Assembly (NCBI GenBank): GCA_027486835.1
Contig: JAIXOJ010000068.1
Location: 1-64,000 of the forward strand
Direction of reading: 5' to 3'
DNA: 64,000 bases
Source: Chitinophagaceae bacterium
GTDB taxonomy: Bacteria; Bacteroidota; Bacteroidia; Chitinophagales; Chitinophagaceae
Below are positions 1-10,900 of this stretch, piece by piece (position 1 is the stretch's first letter; every line of letters begins with the position of its first letter). Under the pieces are notes generated by a model, which did no database searches, was not told where the DNA came from, and was given only the letters and a program-made list of their open reading frames with translations. The translations under genes were made by a program, and so were the position numbers.

Positions 1-209
1 GGTTAAAGGATGTTAGTTTAGCCCTGAACGAAAGTAGTTTAGGTCTAAAGGATGTTCGTTTAGCCCCAAACCAAAGTAGTTTAGGGTTAAAGGATGTTAG
101 TTTAGCCCTGAACGAAAGTAGTTTAGGGTTAAAGGATGTTAGTTTAGCCCTGAACGAAAGTAGTTTAGGTCTAAAGGATGTTCGTTTAGCCCCAAACCAA
201 GGTAGTTTA
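1..209. repeat. Tandem repeat, 42-bp unit (two 21-bp halves), 5 copies
   Basis: Five back-to-back units start at 1 (first base missing), 42, 84, 126 and 168, in the order A B A A B. Both 21-bp halves of a unit begin with TTTAG, so the basic period is 21 bp. The array touches the left edge and may extend beyond it. In the plus frame starting at base 3 it reads without stops as a leucine-rich heptad peptide (L-K-D-V-S-L-A / L-N-E-S-S-L-G), closing at a stop near 270. It could therefore be the 3' end of a repeat-protein gene or a non-coding array. The repeat itself is certain; its function is unknown. Confidence 0.93.
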
Positions 210-1104
210 GGGCTACAAAAAGTAAGATTAGTGCTAATTAGCTCGGTTAATAAGCTATAAAAGGCCAATATTACTGTAGTGATATTTCTTAAAAGGGTTA
301 AAAAGTCACTTGTTAGAGATAAATGAGTTGAGCTTGTATGCTCATTGTCATTGTTTGGGTGTTGCTGCTTTTTAGAGGGAATTGCAATAGTGCCAATGGG
401 AGCAATCAGGAACTTCCTGATGTTATTTGATCCTCTCCAATTGCCATTATTGAAAACCATGTGTTATCATCGCTTTTGTTGCGATATGGCAAAGAAAGGG
501 AAAATCTTTTATTCAAATTACACACGATTGCGAAAAAATGGAGAGTTGGAAAAAAAAGGCAAAAATCTTCAACTTTTTAACCTTTTGAGGCAATTTTCCA
601 ATAAAAATGCCCCATTTTACTCAGTTTTTTCATTTTTCTTAGCACCTTTTCCTATACAAATTATTTACAAAGGGGTTGATCCAATTCAAAAACCCATCTT
701 TATTTTGTTAACTAAAGGATGGGGATTTTACCATGAAGTGTACGGAAATCAATAGTAAGTACAAGGCTTTCAGTACCTATTGACTGCTTTTTTAAAAAAT
801 GGCGCTTTATTTAAACGCAGTATGTTTTTGCAATTACGCTTTAAAAAACGTAAGCAAGTTGACTTTTTTGAATTGTACTCGAAGTAATTATTTAAAATGA
901 GGTGTACAAGTGTTCGGGCCATTAGAGCGAATGTGACTACAATCATAATTGGTAAAGTGTTAGTCACCATTCGAGCATTCGTGGCATTACCCAAAATGAC
1001 TTATTTCTTAAACGCAACTATTTTGTTATTTAGGAAATTGCAAAAAATCATTCGTGCAATTCTATCAAACCCAAAGGAGGGCTTTTTACGATAGAATTAT
1101 GTTG
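210..1104. other. Non-coding stretch with a dispersed element
   Basis: I see no convincing gene here. The open frames at 345-755 (+), 770-994 (-) and 897-1094 (+) encode low-complexity peptides with no recognisable domain and no signal sequence. The stretch lies downstream of the helicase gene, which ends at 1105 on the minus strand. The segment 833-964 resembles 22875-23007 (listed separately). Confidence 0.6.
833..964. repeat. Dispersed non-coding element, copy A
   Basis: Two conserved blocks match copy B at 22875-23007. The first holds TTTAAAAAA, then TAAGCAAGT, then CTTTTTTGAA. The second begins CCATT, is followed by AGCGAATGTGA, and ends with TTGGTA. The distance from GCAAGT to the end of CCATT is 70 bp here and 71 bp in copy B, so the spacing is kept although the sequence between has diverged. 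No protein reads through both copies. It could be a degenerate mobile or REP-like element or a small RNA. Confidence 0.5.
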
Positions 1105-4100
1105 TTACCTCCCCACCAAATTCAATAAATCAGCTTTACTCAGTGAATGGAAAAAGTCGTTTTCGGCTGTTACTAAATGATTGGCTAAATCTTTTTTGCC
1201 CACTTGTAACAACTGAATTTTTTCCTCTACGGTTTCTGGACAAATCAGGCGGATGGCGGTTACTTTCTTTTCTTGACCAATGCGATACACCCTGTCTATG
1301 GCCTGCTCCTCTGCTGCGGGATTCCACCATGGATCTACTATATATACATAGTCAGCTTCGGTGAGGTTAAGCCCTGTGCCGCCTACTTTTAAGCTAATCA
1401 ATAATACTTGGATGTCCCCATCTTGCTGAAAAGTTTCCACTACTTCTTGTCTGTTTTTCGTGCTTCCCGTGAGGCTTAGGCAGCCGATTTGCTGTTGCTT
1501 CAATTGTATTTCTATCAGGTGTAGCATTTTCACAAATTGGGAGAATACCAACACTTTATGGTTGGCCGCATTGGTGGTCAATTGCTCCAATAGCACTTCA
1601 ATTTTGGCAGAAGTTCCTTCACCCGCAGGGGCATCATTTGCCAACAATAGAGTGGAGTTGCACAATTGGCGCAGCTTGGTAAGCCCTTTGAGCACGTGCA
1701 TGGGGCTGCGCTTGATTTCTTCGCTGCTAGCCGCATCCACATATTCCCTAAATTCTTTTTCATAGGCTTGGTAAATCTTTCGCTGCTCTGGTTTCATTTC
1801 GCAGTAAAGAATCATTTCAGTTTTAGGCGGCAGTTCTGTAGCCACTTGTGCCTTGGTGCGGCGCAATAAAAAAGGGCGAATGCGTTCTTTTAATTCAGCA
1901 GCTCTTTTTTGAATTTTAAATTGGTCGATGGGTACGGCATACACTTCTTTAAAATACCGTTTGTTGCCCAACAGGCCAGGACATGCAAAAGAAAATTGCC
2001 CAAATAAATCGAACGTATTGTTTTCCATGGGGGTGCCACTAATAGCGATTCTGTTGCGGGACTGTAGCAGGCAAACGGCCTTGTATCGTTGCGTTTCTGG
2101 ATTTTTTATTTGGTGCGATTCGTCCAGAAAAACATAACCAAATACAAACTTCTTCAAATGGGCAATATCCAGCAGTAGCGTGTTGTAAGAAGTGATAACC
2201 ACATCATATTCACTAAAGGATTGGCTGTTTTTATCTCTGCCTGCACCATATAATATATGTATAGAAAGGGAAGGGGCAAATTTGGTTAACTCCGTTTGCC
2301 AATTGAAAATGAGGGTAGTGGGTACTACTATCAAATGGGTTTCGGCTGCTCGTTTGCGTTTGAGCAGCAACATAAATGCAATAATTTGAATCGATTTACC
2401 CAAGCCCATATCATCAGCTAGGCAACCACCAAAGCCAAAACCATCTAAGAAATTGAGCCAATTAAGTCCCTCCTGCTGGTAGCTACGCAGCGTACCATTC
2501 AGGGTTTCGGGAACTGCTACTGGTTCAATGCCTTTGAAATTGTAAAGTCGTTGTTGGTATAAGCTGAGTTCGGCCTGCACAGATTCGTCCAACATTTCCG
2601 CATCAAATAATTGTGCTACTGTTTTAAAATTGATTTTGGGAATGTGGATGGATTCGTCATTCACTATTTCCCCCGCTTCAAAGTAGGAGGCGAATTTTTC
2701 AAGCCAATCAACTGGCAATATGCCCACGGTGCCATCATCGAGGGCTACATATTTGCTCTTGTTTCTGGCTGCGACCACCAATTTTTTTAAGGAAGCCTTC
2801 TTTTTGCCAAAACGCACACCTACCTGTACATCAAACCAGTTGATACCACTCACCACTTTTATTTGGATGCTCACTTTGTAAGGATTCAAGCGGTTGTTGG
2901 CTATTTCATTAAATCCAAGAATGGTAATTTGTTGATTTCGCCATACTTCGAAGGCATGGAGAAACCATTCTTCTGCCATAAAATGTTTTTTATGCAGGTA
3001 GAAATAAGTGAACTCATTGTCAATTTGTTCTTCAAAATCGGGGTGCTGCTGCATCAACAAAGCCGTGAACCGAATTTCTGCTGCATCATTTCTTGCCACT
3101 AGAAACGGATTACCTGCATTATCTACCCCATAAACTTGTCGTTTGGTCCGTACTGGTATCTCCACCTCACCATATCGCATCACGGGTTCTACCATCACAT
3201 ATTGGCCCAAATCGGACAGGTAAATAATGCGTTCTTCGGGTTGATCAAATCCGTTTTGGGATAATTGCTGTTTGGTAGCGGGGGGGATATAGGCATAATC
3301 TATGGGGATGGAATCACCCAATGTGGCCAATAATTGTGTCTGAAATATTTTATATTTTGACTGATGCACCAAGAGTTGGCCTTCTTTTTTGCGAAGCCAA
3401 TCTATTACTTGCAAAACCGGTAATTGGCTAATAAGATACCACACACTTTTTTCCGCCGATACAAAACATCCCATTTTCACCTGCAACTGGTGAAAACTGT
3501 ATTCCTCTTCTGCTAATTGCACTCGTGCTCCTATGAAATAAAAGGAATCTTTTTGTTCAATCACCAACCTAAAAGTAGTAGGCAATAAGCTTATTTGAAC
3601 CGATTCGAGACTATTTGCGATTATTTGGTCAGATATTTCGGATAGATGAACATAAAACTTGAAGTCAAGCGGATTTTTTACAATAGCTTTCAATGCCAAA
3701 AGGTCTGAAGCTGTAAATGCCACATTGGGCCGCTGTTGAAATCGGCTTACCGCAGTAAAAAAACGCAGTTCATCAGGGTTTATTGCATTCCAAATACGGT
3801 TTATTGCATCCAGTTTTACAAAGGGAGGTTTGGGCTTTCCTTCCTTAGTTATTGCTGTTTGGTACAATTCTACGAGCAGGTGTTTGTCGTATTTGTGTCG
3901 TTTAAGAATGATGGCAGTGCTAGTCTCTGTATCATCTTTGGTGAATGATGACTCAATAGCCGGGCTAACAGGAAATACTTGATGTTTTAATTGTGCGAGG
4001 GTTTCATTTGTTACCGGAGTTAGGCCAACTATTTTGGGGGTGATGTACAGTTGGGAATGTTCATAACGGAGTTGAAAATAAGCAGTTAAATCTGGTTCAT

Positions 4101-4503
4101 TATCTAAGCCATAATCTTTGGCAATCTGAGTGATTTTTGTTCTGCGTAACTGTTCATCAAAAAATACGGCCCAATCTTCTTTACGAAGTACAGATAGCAT
4201 TATTAGCGCTTGGTGGCTACACAGTTGCGAACCTGTAAAGCTGCAATTACAAAACAACATCAAATGCTGCCCTTCTTGTAGTAGCGACACCTGATAGCGT
4301 GGGGTGGTTTGTATTTGGAAAACAGCTTGATTGATTTGAAGGCTGGTAGGTACTATTTGTTGCCAAGCCCTTGCATCAAGAATAGGTACATTGGCAATAT
4401 GTTGGGCGATGTGGGTTTCGGAAATGGCCGAAAGCTTACGATGCTGAAACACAAATCGGTGATTGTTTGCCAATTCGTCATTGGTTTCCAAATGTTGCTC
4501 CAT
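1105..4503 (-). CDS. SNF2-family DNA helicase/ATPase with SWIM zinc finger
   Basis: The 1132-residue protein is a superfamily 2 DNA translocase of the bacterial SNF2 group, expected to remodel protein-DNA complexes in the cytoplasm. The N-terminus carries a SWIM zinc finger (C85-x-C87, C95-x-H97). A long SNF2-associated region follows to about residue 680. The ATPase core has Walker A DDMGLGKS (697-704), motif II DESH (794-797) and motif III SGTP (822-825). The C-terminal helicase lobe has motif VI QAIDRVYRIGQ (1067-1077). All core motifs are intact and the length is usual for this class. It is monocistronic and divergent from the giant secreted gene at 4991. The physiological role is not known from context. 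Confidence 0.95.
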   Translation of the reverse strand: MEQHLETNDELANNHRFVFQHRKLSAISETHIAQHIANVPILDARAWQQIVPTSLQINQAVFQIQTTPRYQVSLLQEGQHLMLFCNCSFTGSQLCSHQALIMLSVLRKEDWAVFFDEQLRRTKITQIAKDYGLDNEPDLTAYFQLRYEHSQLYITPKIVGLTPVTNETLAQLKHQVFPVSPAIESSFTKDDTETSTAIILKRHKYDKHLLVELYQTAITKEGKPKPPFVKLDAINRIWNAINPDELRFFTAVSRFQQRPNVAFTASDLLALKAIVKNPLDFKFYVHLSEISDQIIANSLESVQISLLPTTFRLVIEQKDSFYFIGARVQLAEEEYSFHQLQVKMGCFVSAEKSVWYLISQLPVLQVIDWLRKKEGQLLVHQSKYKIFQTQLLATLGDSIPIDYAYIPPATKQQLSQNGFDQPEERIIYLSDLGQYVMVEPVMRYGEVEIPVRTKRQVYGVDNAGNPFLVARNDAAEIRFTALLMQQHPDFEEQIDNEFTYFYLHKKHFMAEEWFLHAFEVWRNQQITILGFNEIANNRLNPYKVSIQIKVVSGINWFDVQVGVRFGKKKASLKKLVVAARNKSKYVALDDGTVGILPVDWLEKFASYFEAGEIVNDESIHIPKINFKTVAQLFDAEMLDESVQAELSLYQQRLYNFKGIEPVAVPETLNGTLRSYQQEGLNWLNFLDGFGFGGCLADDMGLGKSIQIIAFMLLLKRKRAAETHLIVVPTTLIFNWQTELTKFAPSLSIHILYGAGRDKNSQSFSEYDVVITSYNTLLLDIAHLKKFVFGYVFLDESHQIKNPETQRYKAVCLLQSRNRIAISGTPMENNTFDLFGQFSFACPGLLGNKRYFKEVYAVPIDQFKIQKRAAELKERIRPFLLRRTKAQVATELPPKTEMILYCEMKPEQRKIYQAYEKEFREYVDAASSEEIKRSPMHVLKGLTKLRQLCNSTLLLANDAPAGEGTSAKIEVLLEQLTTNAANHKVLVFSQFVKMLHLIEIQLKQQQIGCLSLTGSTKNRQEVVETFQQDGDIQVLLISLKVGGTGLNLTEADYVYIVDPWWNPAAEEQAIDRVYRIGQEKKVTAIRLICPETVEEKIQLLQVGKKDLANHLVTAENDFFHSLSKADLLNLVGR

Positions 4504-4990
4504 GTATAATGCCTAAAGAATAAATGTCTATGGGGTGATAAGAAATATTTTAAGAGCGGCGAAGTTGAGGGAAAAGTGGATGCGTGATTTTTTTCATTTT
4601 GGAATCAATTTTTTTGGGTAGCCATCTTTGGGTGCAACTGTACATAATCATTTTCGGTTAGGTAATTTTTGATAAAAACAATGATTTGCACTTTTCTATG
4701 AGTGATAAAGATTCTTATGATGCACACCGCATAATGTCTATATAGGCAAGCAACCAACATTTATGTTACAACCTTCATTGTAGGAATCAAGTTCATGTTA
4801 TACTAGGGTACTAGAGGGCTGGTAATACCAATGTCTTGTACTTACAAGAACATTTTTTATAAAAACAATTATCGCAATGGGGGTAGGTAATTAGTTTTTC
4901 GTCAATAAGCATATTGTTAATGATTCAAAACACTCCAGCAGTTTGTTTTGAATGCTTTGCCATGAAAATTCTAACGATAAATTTCTCAAA
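4504..4990. other. Divergent intergenic region
   Basis: This 487-bp spacer separates the helicase (-) from the giant secreted gene (+). It is AT-rich, with no open frame of interest. A possible plus-strand promoter lies at 4598-4630. Nothing else was recognised. Confidence 0.5.
4598..4630 (+). promoter_or_regulatory. Possible Bacteroidota sigma-70 promoter
   Basis: TTTG at 4598-4601 and CATCTTTG at 4623-4630 are 21 bp apart. This fits the Bacteroidota pattern TTTG-N19..23-TAnnTTTG with one mismatch in the -7 box. It would give the gene at 4991 a 5' leader of about 350 nt. This is pattern matching only. Confidence 0.28.
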
Positions 4991-7900
4991 ATGAAAGTCA
5001 AATTTTACAAAAGCAGTTTTGGCAGAGTTGCCATGTTTGCTCTTCTCTTGTTGGTAACATCAGTTTGGTGCAATGCCATTTATGGACAAACCACCTACAC
5101 CTGGCAAGGAGGCGGAACAACGGGTTCCCCAGGTGCTTGGGCCACCGCCAGCAACTGGTTTTCGTCCGCCACAAGTGCAACGAGTTTGGTTGTTCCGGGC
5201 GGTACAGCTACGGATATCGTGGTTGTTAATAATGGTTGCGTACAGCTTACTACTAACGTGACGATAGCCAAATTGACGGTTGGCAATACTGCGTCCAACC
5301 AAGGGACATTCATTATAGCGAGCGGAAGCACGTTGACGGTGAGCGGTAGTGCGCCAGTCATTATCTCTGGCGGGGTTCTTAACAACGCTGGTTCGTTGAC
5401 CATCACCGCTACAACGGGCAATGGCATTTCGTTCAACAACACAACAGGTACTACTGCATTGCTCACTTCCGGAACGGGTTATTTTGGCAGTGGATCTTTG
5501 AGCATAACCGTAAACACTGCTGGAGGTTTTGCGGTCAATTTTACGAATACCAATTGGGCAAGCCCTACAACAGTGCCTACCATGACATTCAACAACCCCA
5601 CCATTTCGTTGCCATCAAGTACCTCAAGTTCTTTGGTAAACGTTGCGGCTTGCTCCACAGGAACTACAAATGGCATTATTGCTGGTTCCGGAGTAACGTT
5701 GGCCTCTGGTCCTTATGCTTTGATCAGCCAATTGGGCGCGGGCAGCAACACTACGGGAAGTGGTTCGAATTTGACAATCAATTCGGGCTGTACGCTTTCA
5801 TGCACCGGCACTTCCACATCCACTTCTTATGGAATAAACATTAATAATAACTGGGGCGGTACAAGTAGTACCTCTGCCAACGCAACATTGACCAACAATG
5901 GCACCATCAACATTTCGGGTACTTACACCATAGGGGTTCGGATGGTATCCGCTATCGGCAACTCGGGTACCGGACTTACCAAGTTTACGAACGCCGGATC
6001 CTTGAACGCTAACCTGACCGCAGGTAGTAGCGGTGCGCCGATCACGATAAACACATCGAGCAGTAAATACGAAATCGCCAATAGCGGCACGATGAACCTT
6101 ACCAACCTTACGGCAAGCACGGCCCCCATAACTTTCGCTTCCAGCCAAACTGGTACTTTTGCTTTTATCAATAGTGGTACAATCACTGCAATAGGTGGTG
6201 CAGCCATCACGGCAAACGGAACTTTCACTTCCACTTCCATCAATAACACAGGCGGTACTTTTACTGCTAATTATGCACCATCTGGTTTTGCTGCAACAAC
6301 GGGAAATGCCATCAAAAATGGTATTACTTATGTTTGGGGAGGAGCTACTTCGCTGGATTATCAAGTTGCTACCAACTGGACACCTAACAGGGTAACAAGC
6401 AATATTTCATCAAGCGATATTCTGCAATTTTCCAGTAGTCCAGCAGGCACTATAAGCAATGTACCTACGCAATCAATTGGTCAATTGATTGTGAGTGGTT
6501 CCAATACCTCTGTGAGCTTACAAGCAGCCTCAGGTAGTAGTACTACTCTGACTGTAGGCAGCTTAAATAATTCTGGTGATGAAATAAGCGTGGCAAGTGG
6601 ATGTACACTGTCTATTGCTCAAAATGCTACAGGAATTACTTCGGAGATTTTTACCCTTGCTTTGGCAAACATATCAGGGGTCACAGGAAATATTGCAGGG
6701 ACATTGACCATTGCGAAAAATACCGCCACCACTTTTGCGAATGTGTATAACGCCGCAAACGGAGTAACAACTGTTTCTGGAACGGTTAACTATGCCGGAT
6801 TGATAAATAATGCCACCTCTGGTAGTTTGTCTTTTACCAATACATCCACTTTCAATAATCAACGTTCAGATGCGGCATTTCCTGCTGCTTTTTCCAGTAC
6901 CTACAACAGGGTGAATGTTAGCATTGCAACTGGCTTGACACAAAATACAGGGCAAATCCCGGTTAGCAATTTTCCAGCTTCCGTAAATACGCTAACTGTA
7001 AACGATGCTGGTATAACAGGATCTGCCATTTTGAATATTCGATCAGTTTCGGGAGGAGCAGGTGCTTCTCAGACCGCAGATATTACGACATTGAACGTTT
7101 CAAGTGGTAGATTAGGTTTTGGGGTCAATTCTACTGGTGTATCTACTGTCAATATAGGTGCAGGCGGTATCAATGTATCTGGTGGAACGCTTTCGTTGGC
7201 TTATAATAATGACCAAACCGTTATCGTAACAGGGGATATTGCACTTTCTAATTCAGGGATCATTAATCTTTCTTCAACAGGAACGACCAACACAGCCACC
7301 TTGACAGCGAACAATTATACACAGACTGGAAGTAGTACTTTTAATCTTAGTAGTTCAGCACTTGCTACTATAATTTTCAACGTAAAAGGTAATTTTTCGA
7401 TTGCAATAAATAGTACGTTTACGCAAGTATCAGGAGCGAATGCAACCTTAGCTTTCAATAGTTCTAGTCAAGCACAAACTGTGAGCAATGCAGGTACATT
7501 CTCAACTTTGATCAGTAAAGTCCAAATCAACAATACAAATACCTCACCTAACAATACAGTATCGCTTTCAAGTACTTTATCTATCAATGGCACATTGCAG
7601 TTGACTGCAGGGTTACTCGTATTGGGTAGTAATAATCTCACTTTAACTAGTGCAGCCTCACTTTCACCAACAACACCAACTAGTACGAGTTATATAGCTA
7701 CCAACAGCACAGGTAGATTAATCAGGCAATCTGTGCCTACATCCGGCAATACGATATTTCCTATTGGCACGACCAGTTATTATGCACCATTGTCTTTCAC
7801 AGGAGGCACTGCAGGGGCCAACATAACCGTTGGTGTTGCTGGCTCGTTTACAAATAATGTAGTAGTACCTACCAATGTGGTTGTTCTGCAATGGTCCATT

Positions 7901-10900
7901 TTGGCTAGTGCCGCAACGCAGCCCCAAGTTACTTTCCAATACAATAATGATAATGTAGCAGGTGGTTATTCGTCCTCCGGTGCAGTGTTGGGCACTTATG
8001 CAAGCGGTGCATATTCCGAATCTGATTTGGGTACGGTAACCGGATCAGACCCTTTCACCGCGACCAAAACCTTTACATCTAATTTGCCCACCGCCACTGC
8101 AAGTCTCTACGGAATCGGAAATCCCTATTCGTTCATTTCCGGGGTTCCTGGGGCACCCACGGGTGTTTCAGCAGTTGCAGGCAATGCGAGTGCTGCTGTA
8201 TCATTTTCTGCACCGGTTAATATTGGTTCTGGTGCAATTACAAGCTATACTGTTACCTCTAGTCCGGGTGGTATAACTGAGACTGGTGCTGGCAGTCCGA
8301 TAACCGTGAACGGTCTAACCGCTGGCACTGCCTATACGTTTACGGTAGTTGCAACCAACGGTACGGGCAATGGTGCTGCAAGTACCGCTTCGTCCAGCGT
8401 TACCCCCACGGGCACCTACACTTGGACGGGTGCTTCTTCCAACAATTACCAAACTTCCACCAACTGGTCCCCTAATAGGGCCACGCCTTCTTCTTTTGAT
8501 GTTTTGCAGTTCAACGGCAACGCATCGGTTATCAATGTGCCAACACAAACCATCAGCAGGTTGGTATTGTCCGGCACTGCTTCCGTAAGCCTTCAACCCA
8601 TTAGCGGCACGAGTACGACCTTATCTGTCGGTAAATCACATACCAACGGTGTGGACGAAATCAGTGTGCCATCCGGTTGCACGCTCACTTTGGCTGGCAA
8701 TGCTTCTGGCGGGTCGGAGTTTATTACCCTTGGTCTTGCCAGTGGCGTAACGGGTGCAACGGCCTCTTTTGCAGGCACTTTGACCATCAGCCCGAATGCA
8801 ACGGGTACTTTCTTGAACGTTTACAGTGCTGCCAACGGTGTTACTACCATTTCGGGCACCGTAAACAATGCAGGAAGTTTCAGCAGTGCAACCACATCCT
8901 CATTGCTGTTCAGCAGTGGTTCAACTTATAATCATACAAGGACGGACAACGGAACATTCCCTGCGGCTAGCTATACCACCGTCAATGTGGGCATGAGCAG
9001 TACAACTGGATCTTCGACCATTGCGGTCACGAATTTCCCCGCGTCCATCGGCACATTGACCATCAATCAACCTGTTGGGTTCACAGGCTCTTTGAGCATC
9101 AATTCATTGTCGAACGGCGGTGCGACATTGGGTATCGCAAATCTTACCGTACAGAGCGGAACGATAAGTTTTACATCCGCCGTTACAACGATCAACATCG
9201 GTTCCGGTGGCATCAACATTTCGGGCGGTAGGATCAATTTCGCAGCAGGAAGTTCCGCATATAGCTCGACAATTTTTTGCACGGGGAATTTGAGCTTATC
9301 GGGAACCGGCTATATCACGGTGTTTAATTTCTCTGCCGCAGCGTCAACCTGTAGCCTTACGGTAAATGATTTCACGCAATCAGGTTCCGGCAGCATTTTC
9401 TACATAAACTCCGCTTCCAACACCAGTTCCTCAGCAACCTTGACAGTATTGGGCAACTTTAGCAAGACAGCAGGAAGCTTCACGCAAGCAACTGCCGGCA
9501 CAAGCGGCACTTTGGTGATGAACGGAAACGCAGCGCAAACATTTAGTTCAAACGGCTTTGGTACTGGTTTCCCTTCCATCGTTGAAATAAAAAATACAGC
9601 TTCATCCCCTAACAATACCGTTACGCTAAGCACATCGGCAACATTGGGCGGTACATTGAAAATGACAAGTGGCTTGTTGGTTGTGGGTTCATTGAACGTT
9701 ACCTGCGCCGGCACAAGCGGCGGAAGCAGTACATCTTACGTAAACGCTAGCGGTACAGGTAGAATGATCGTAAACGCAGTTCCTTCCGTAGGCAACACGG
9801 TATTCCCTGTAGGTACGGGTAGCAGCTATGCACCACTGACATTTACTGGCGGAACGGCCGGGGCAAACATTACAGTAGGCGTGAAAGGGTCGTTTACTAA
9901 TGCGGTTTTATCGCCCAACAATGTGGTGAGCTTGCAATGGTCGATATTGTCCAGCGCATCCACCACGCCCATGGTGACCTTCCAACACAATTCTTCCGAT
10001 AGAGCCGTTGGGTTTACGTCAACAGGTGCCATCTTGGGAACTTATGCCAGCAGTGCCTATACGGAATCCGCTTTAAGCAACGTGAGCGGCAGCGATCCTT
10101 ACAGCTTTACCAGAACGTTTACTAGTTCATTGCCAACAACTACGGCCAGCCTATACGCCATTGGTAATCCCGGATCCTTTATCGCTACGGTTCCTGGCGC
10201 GCCGACCAATGTCGTAGCCGATGAAGGAAACGCAAGCGCAACCATCACTTTCGATGCACCCGTTAGCAACGGAGGCGCAACCATTACAAGCTATACGGTA
10301 ACCTCAAGCCCTGGCAATTTCACGGCAACAGGTTCCGCAAGCCCGCTAACGGTTACGGGGTTGACCAATGGAACTACATACACCTTTACGGTAAAAGCAA
10401 CCAACAGTGCAAGTGCCAGCGCGGCAAGCAGTGCTTCCAACTCCGTAGTCCCTACGCCAACAACTATTTGGGACGGTACTGCTTGGAGTTCAGGGGTGCC
10501 GACAACCACTTCCACTGTGGTATTTGCAGGGAACTATAGTACTTCCATTGCCTTGTCCGTTAAGTTGTTGACCATCAATTCCAATGTTACCGTCTCTACT
10601 ACATCTACCATTACCGTAACCGGTTCAACCTTTACTAACAACGGTACTGTTTCCAACGGAACGGTGGTGCTAGCAGGAACCAGTGCGCAAACCATTGCAG
10701 GTACGGGAACCGTAAGCAATATCACTGTCAACAACAGTGCTGGCGCAACCGTAGCGAGCGGAAGCAATAAACTGAACATCACGGGCATTTTGACCTTGCA
10801 GTCAGGCACATTGACTACCAACGGCAATGTGGTGTTGAAATCTACTAGTATCACCAATAGTGCATTTGTTGCCCCAGTAGGTACAGCTGGCAATAGTGGT

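Noticed and set aside
345-755. 136-residue open frame as a gene
   Set aside because: Low-complexity composition, no domain or signal peptide, begins at a non-ATG codon in AT-rich spacer sequence.
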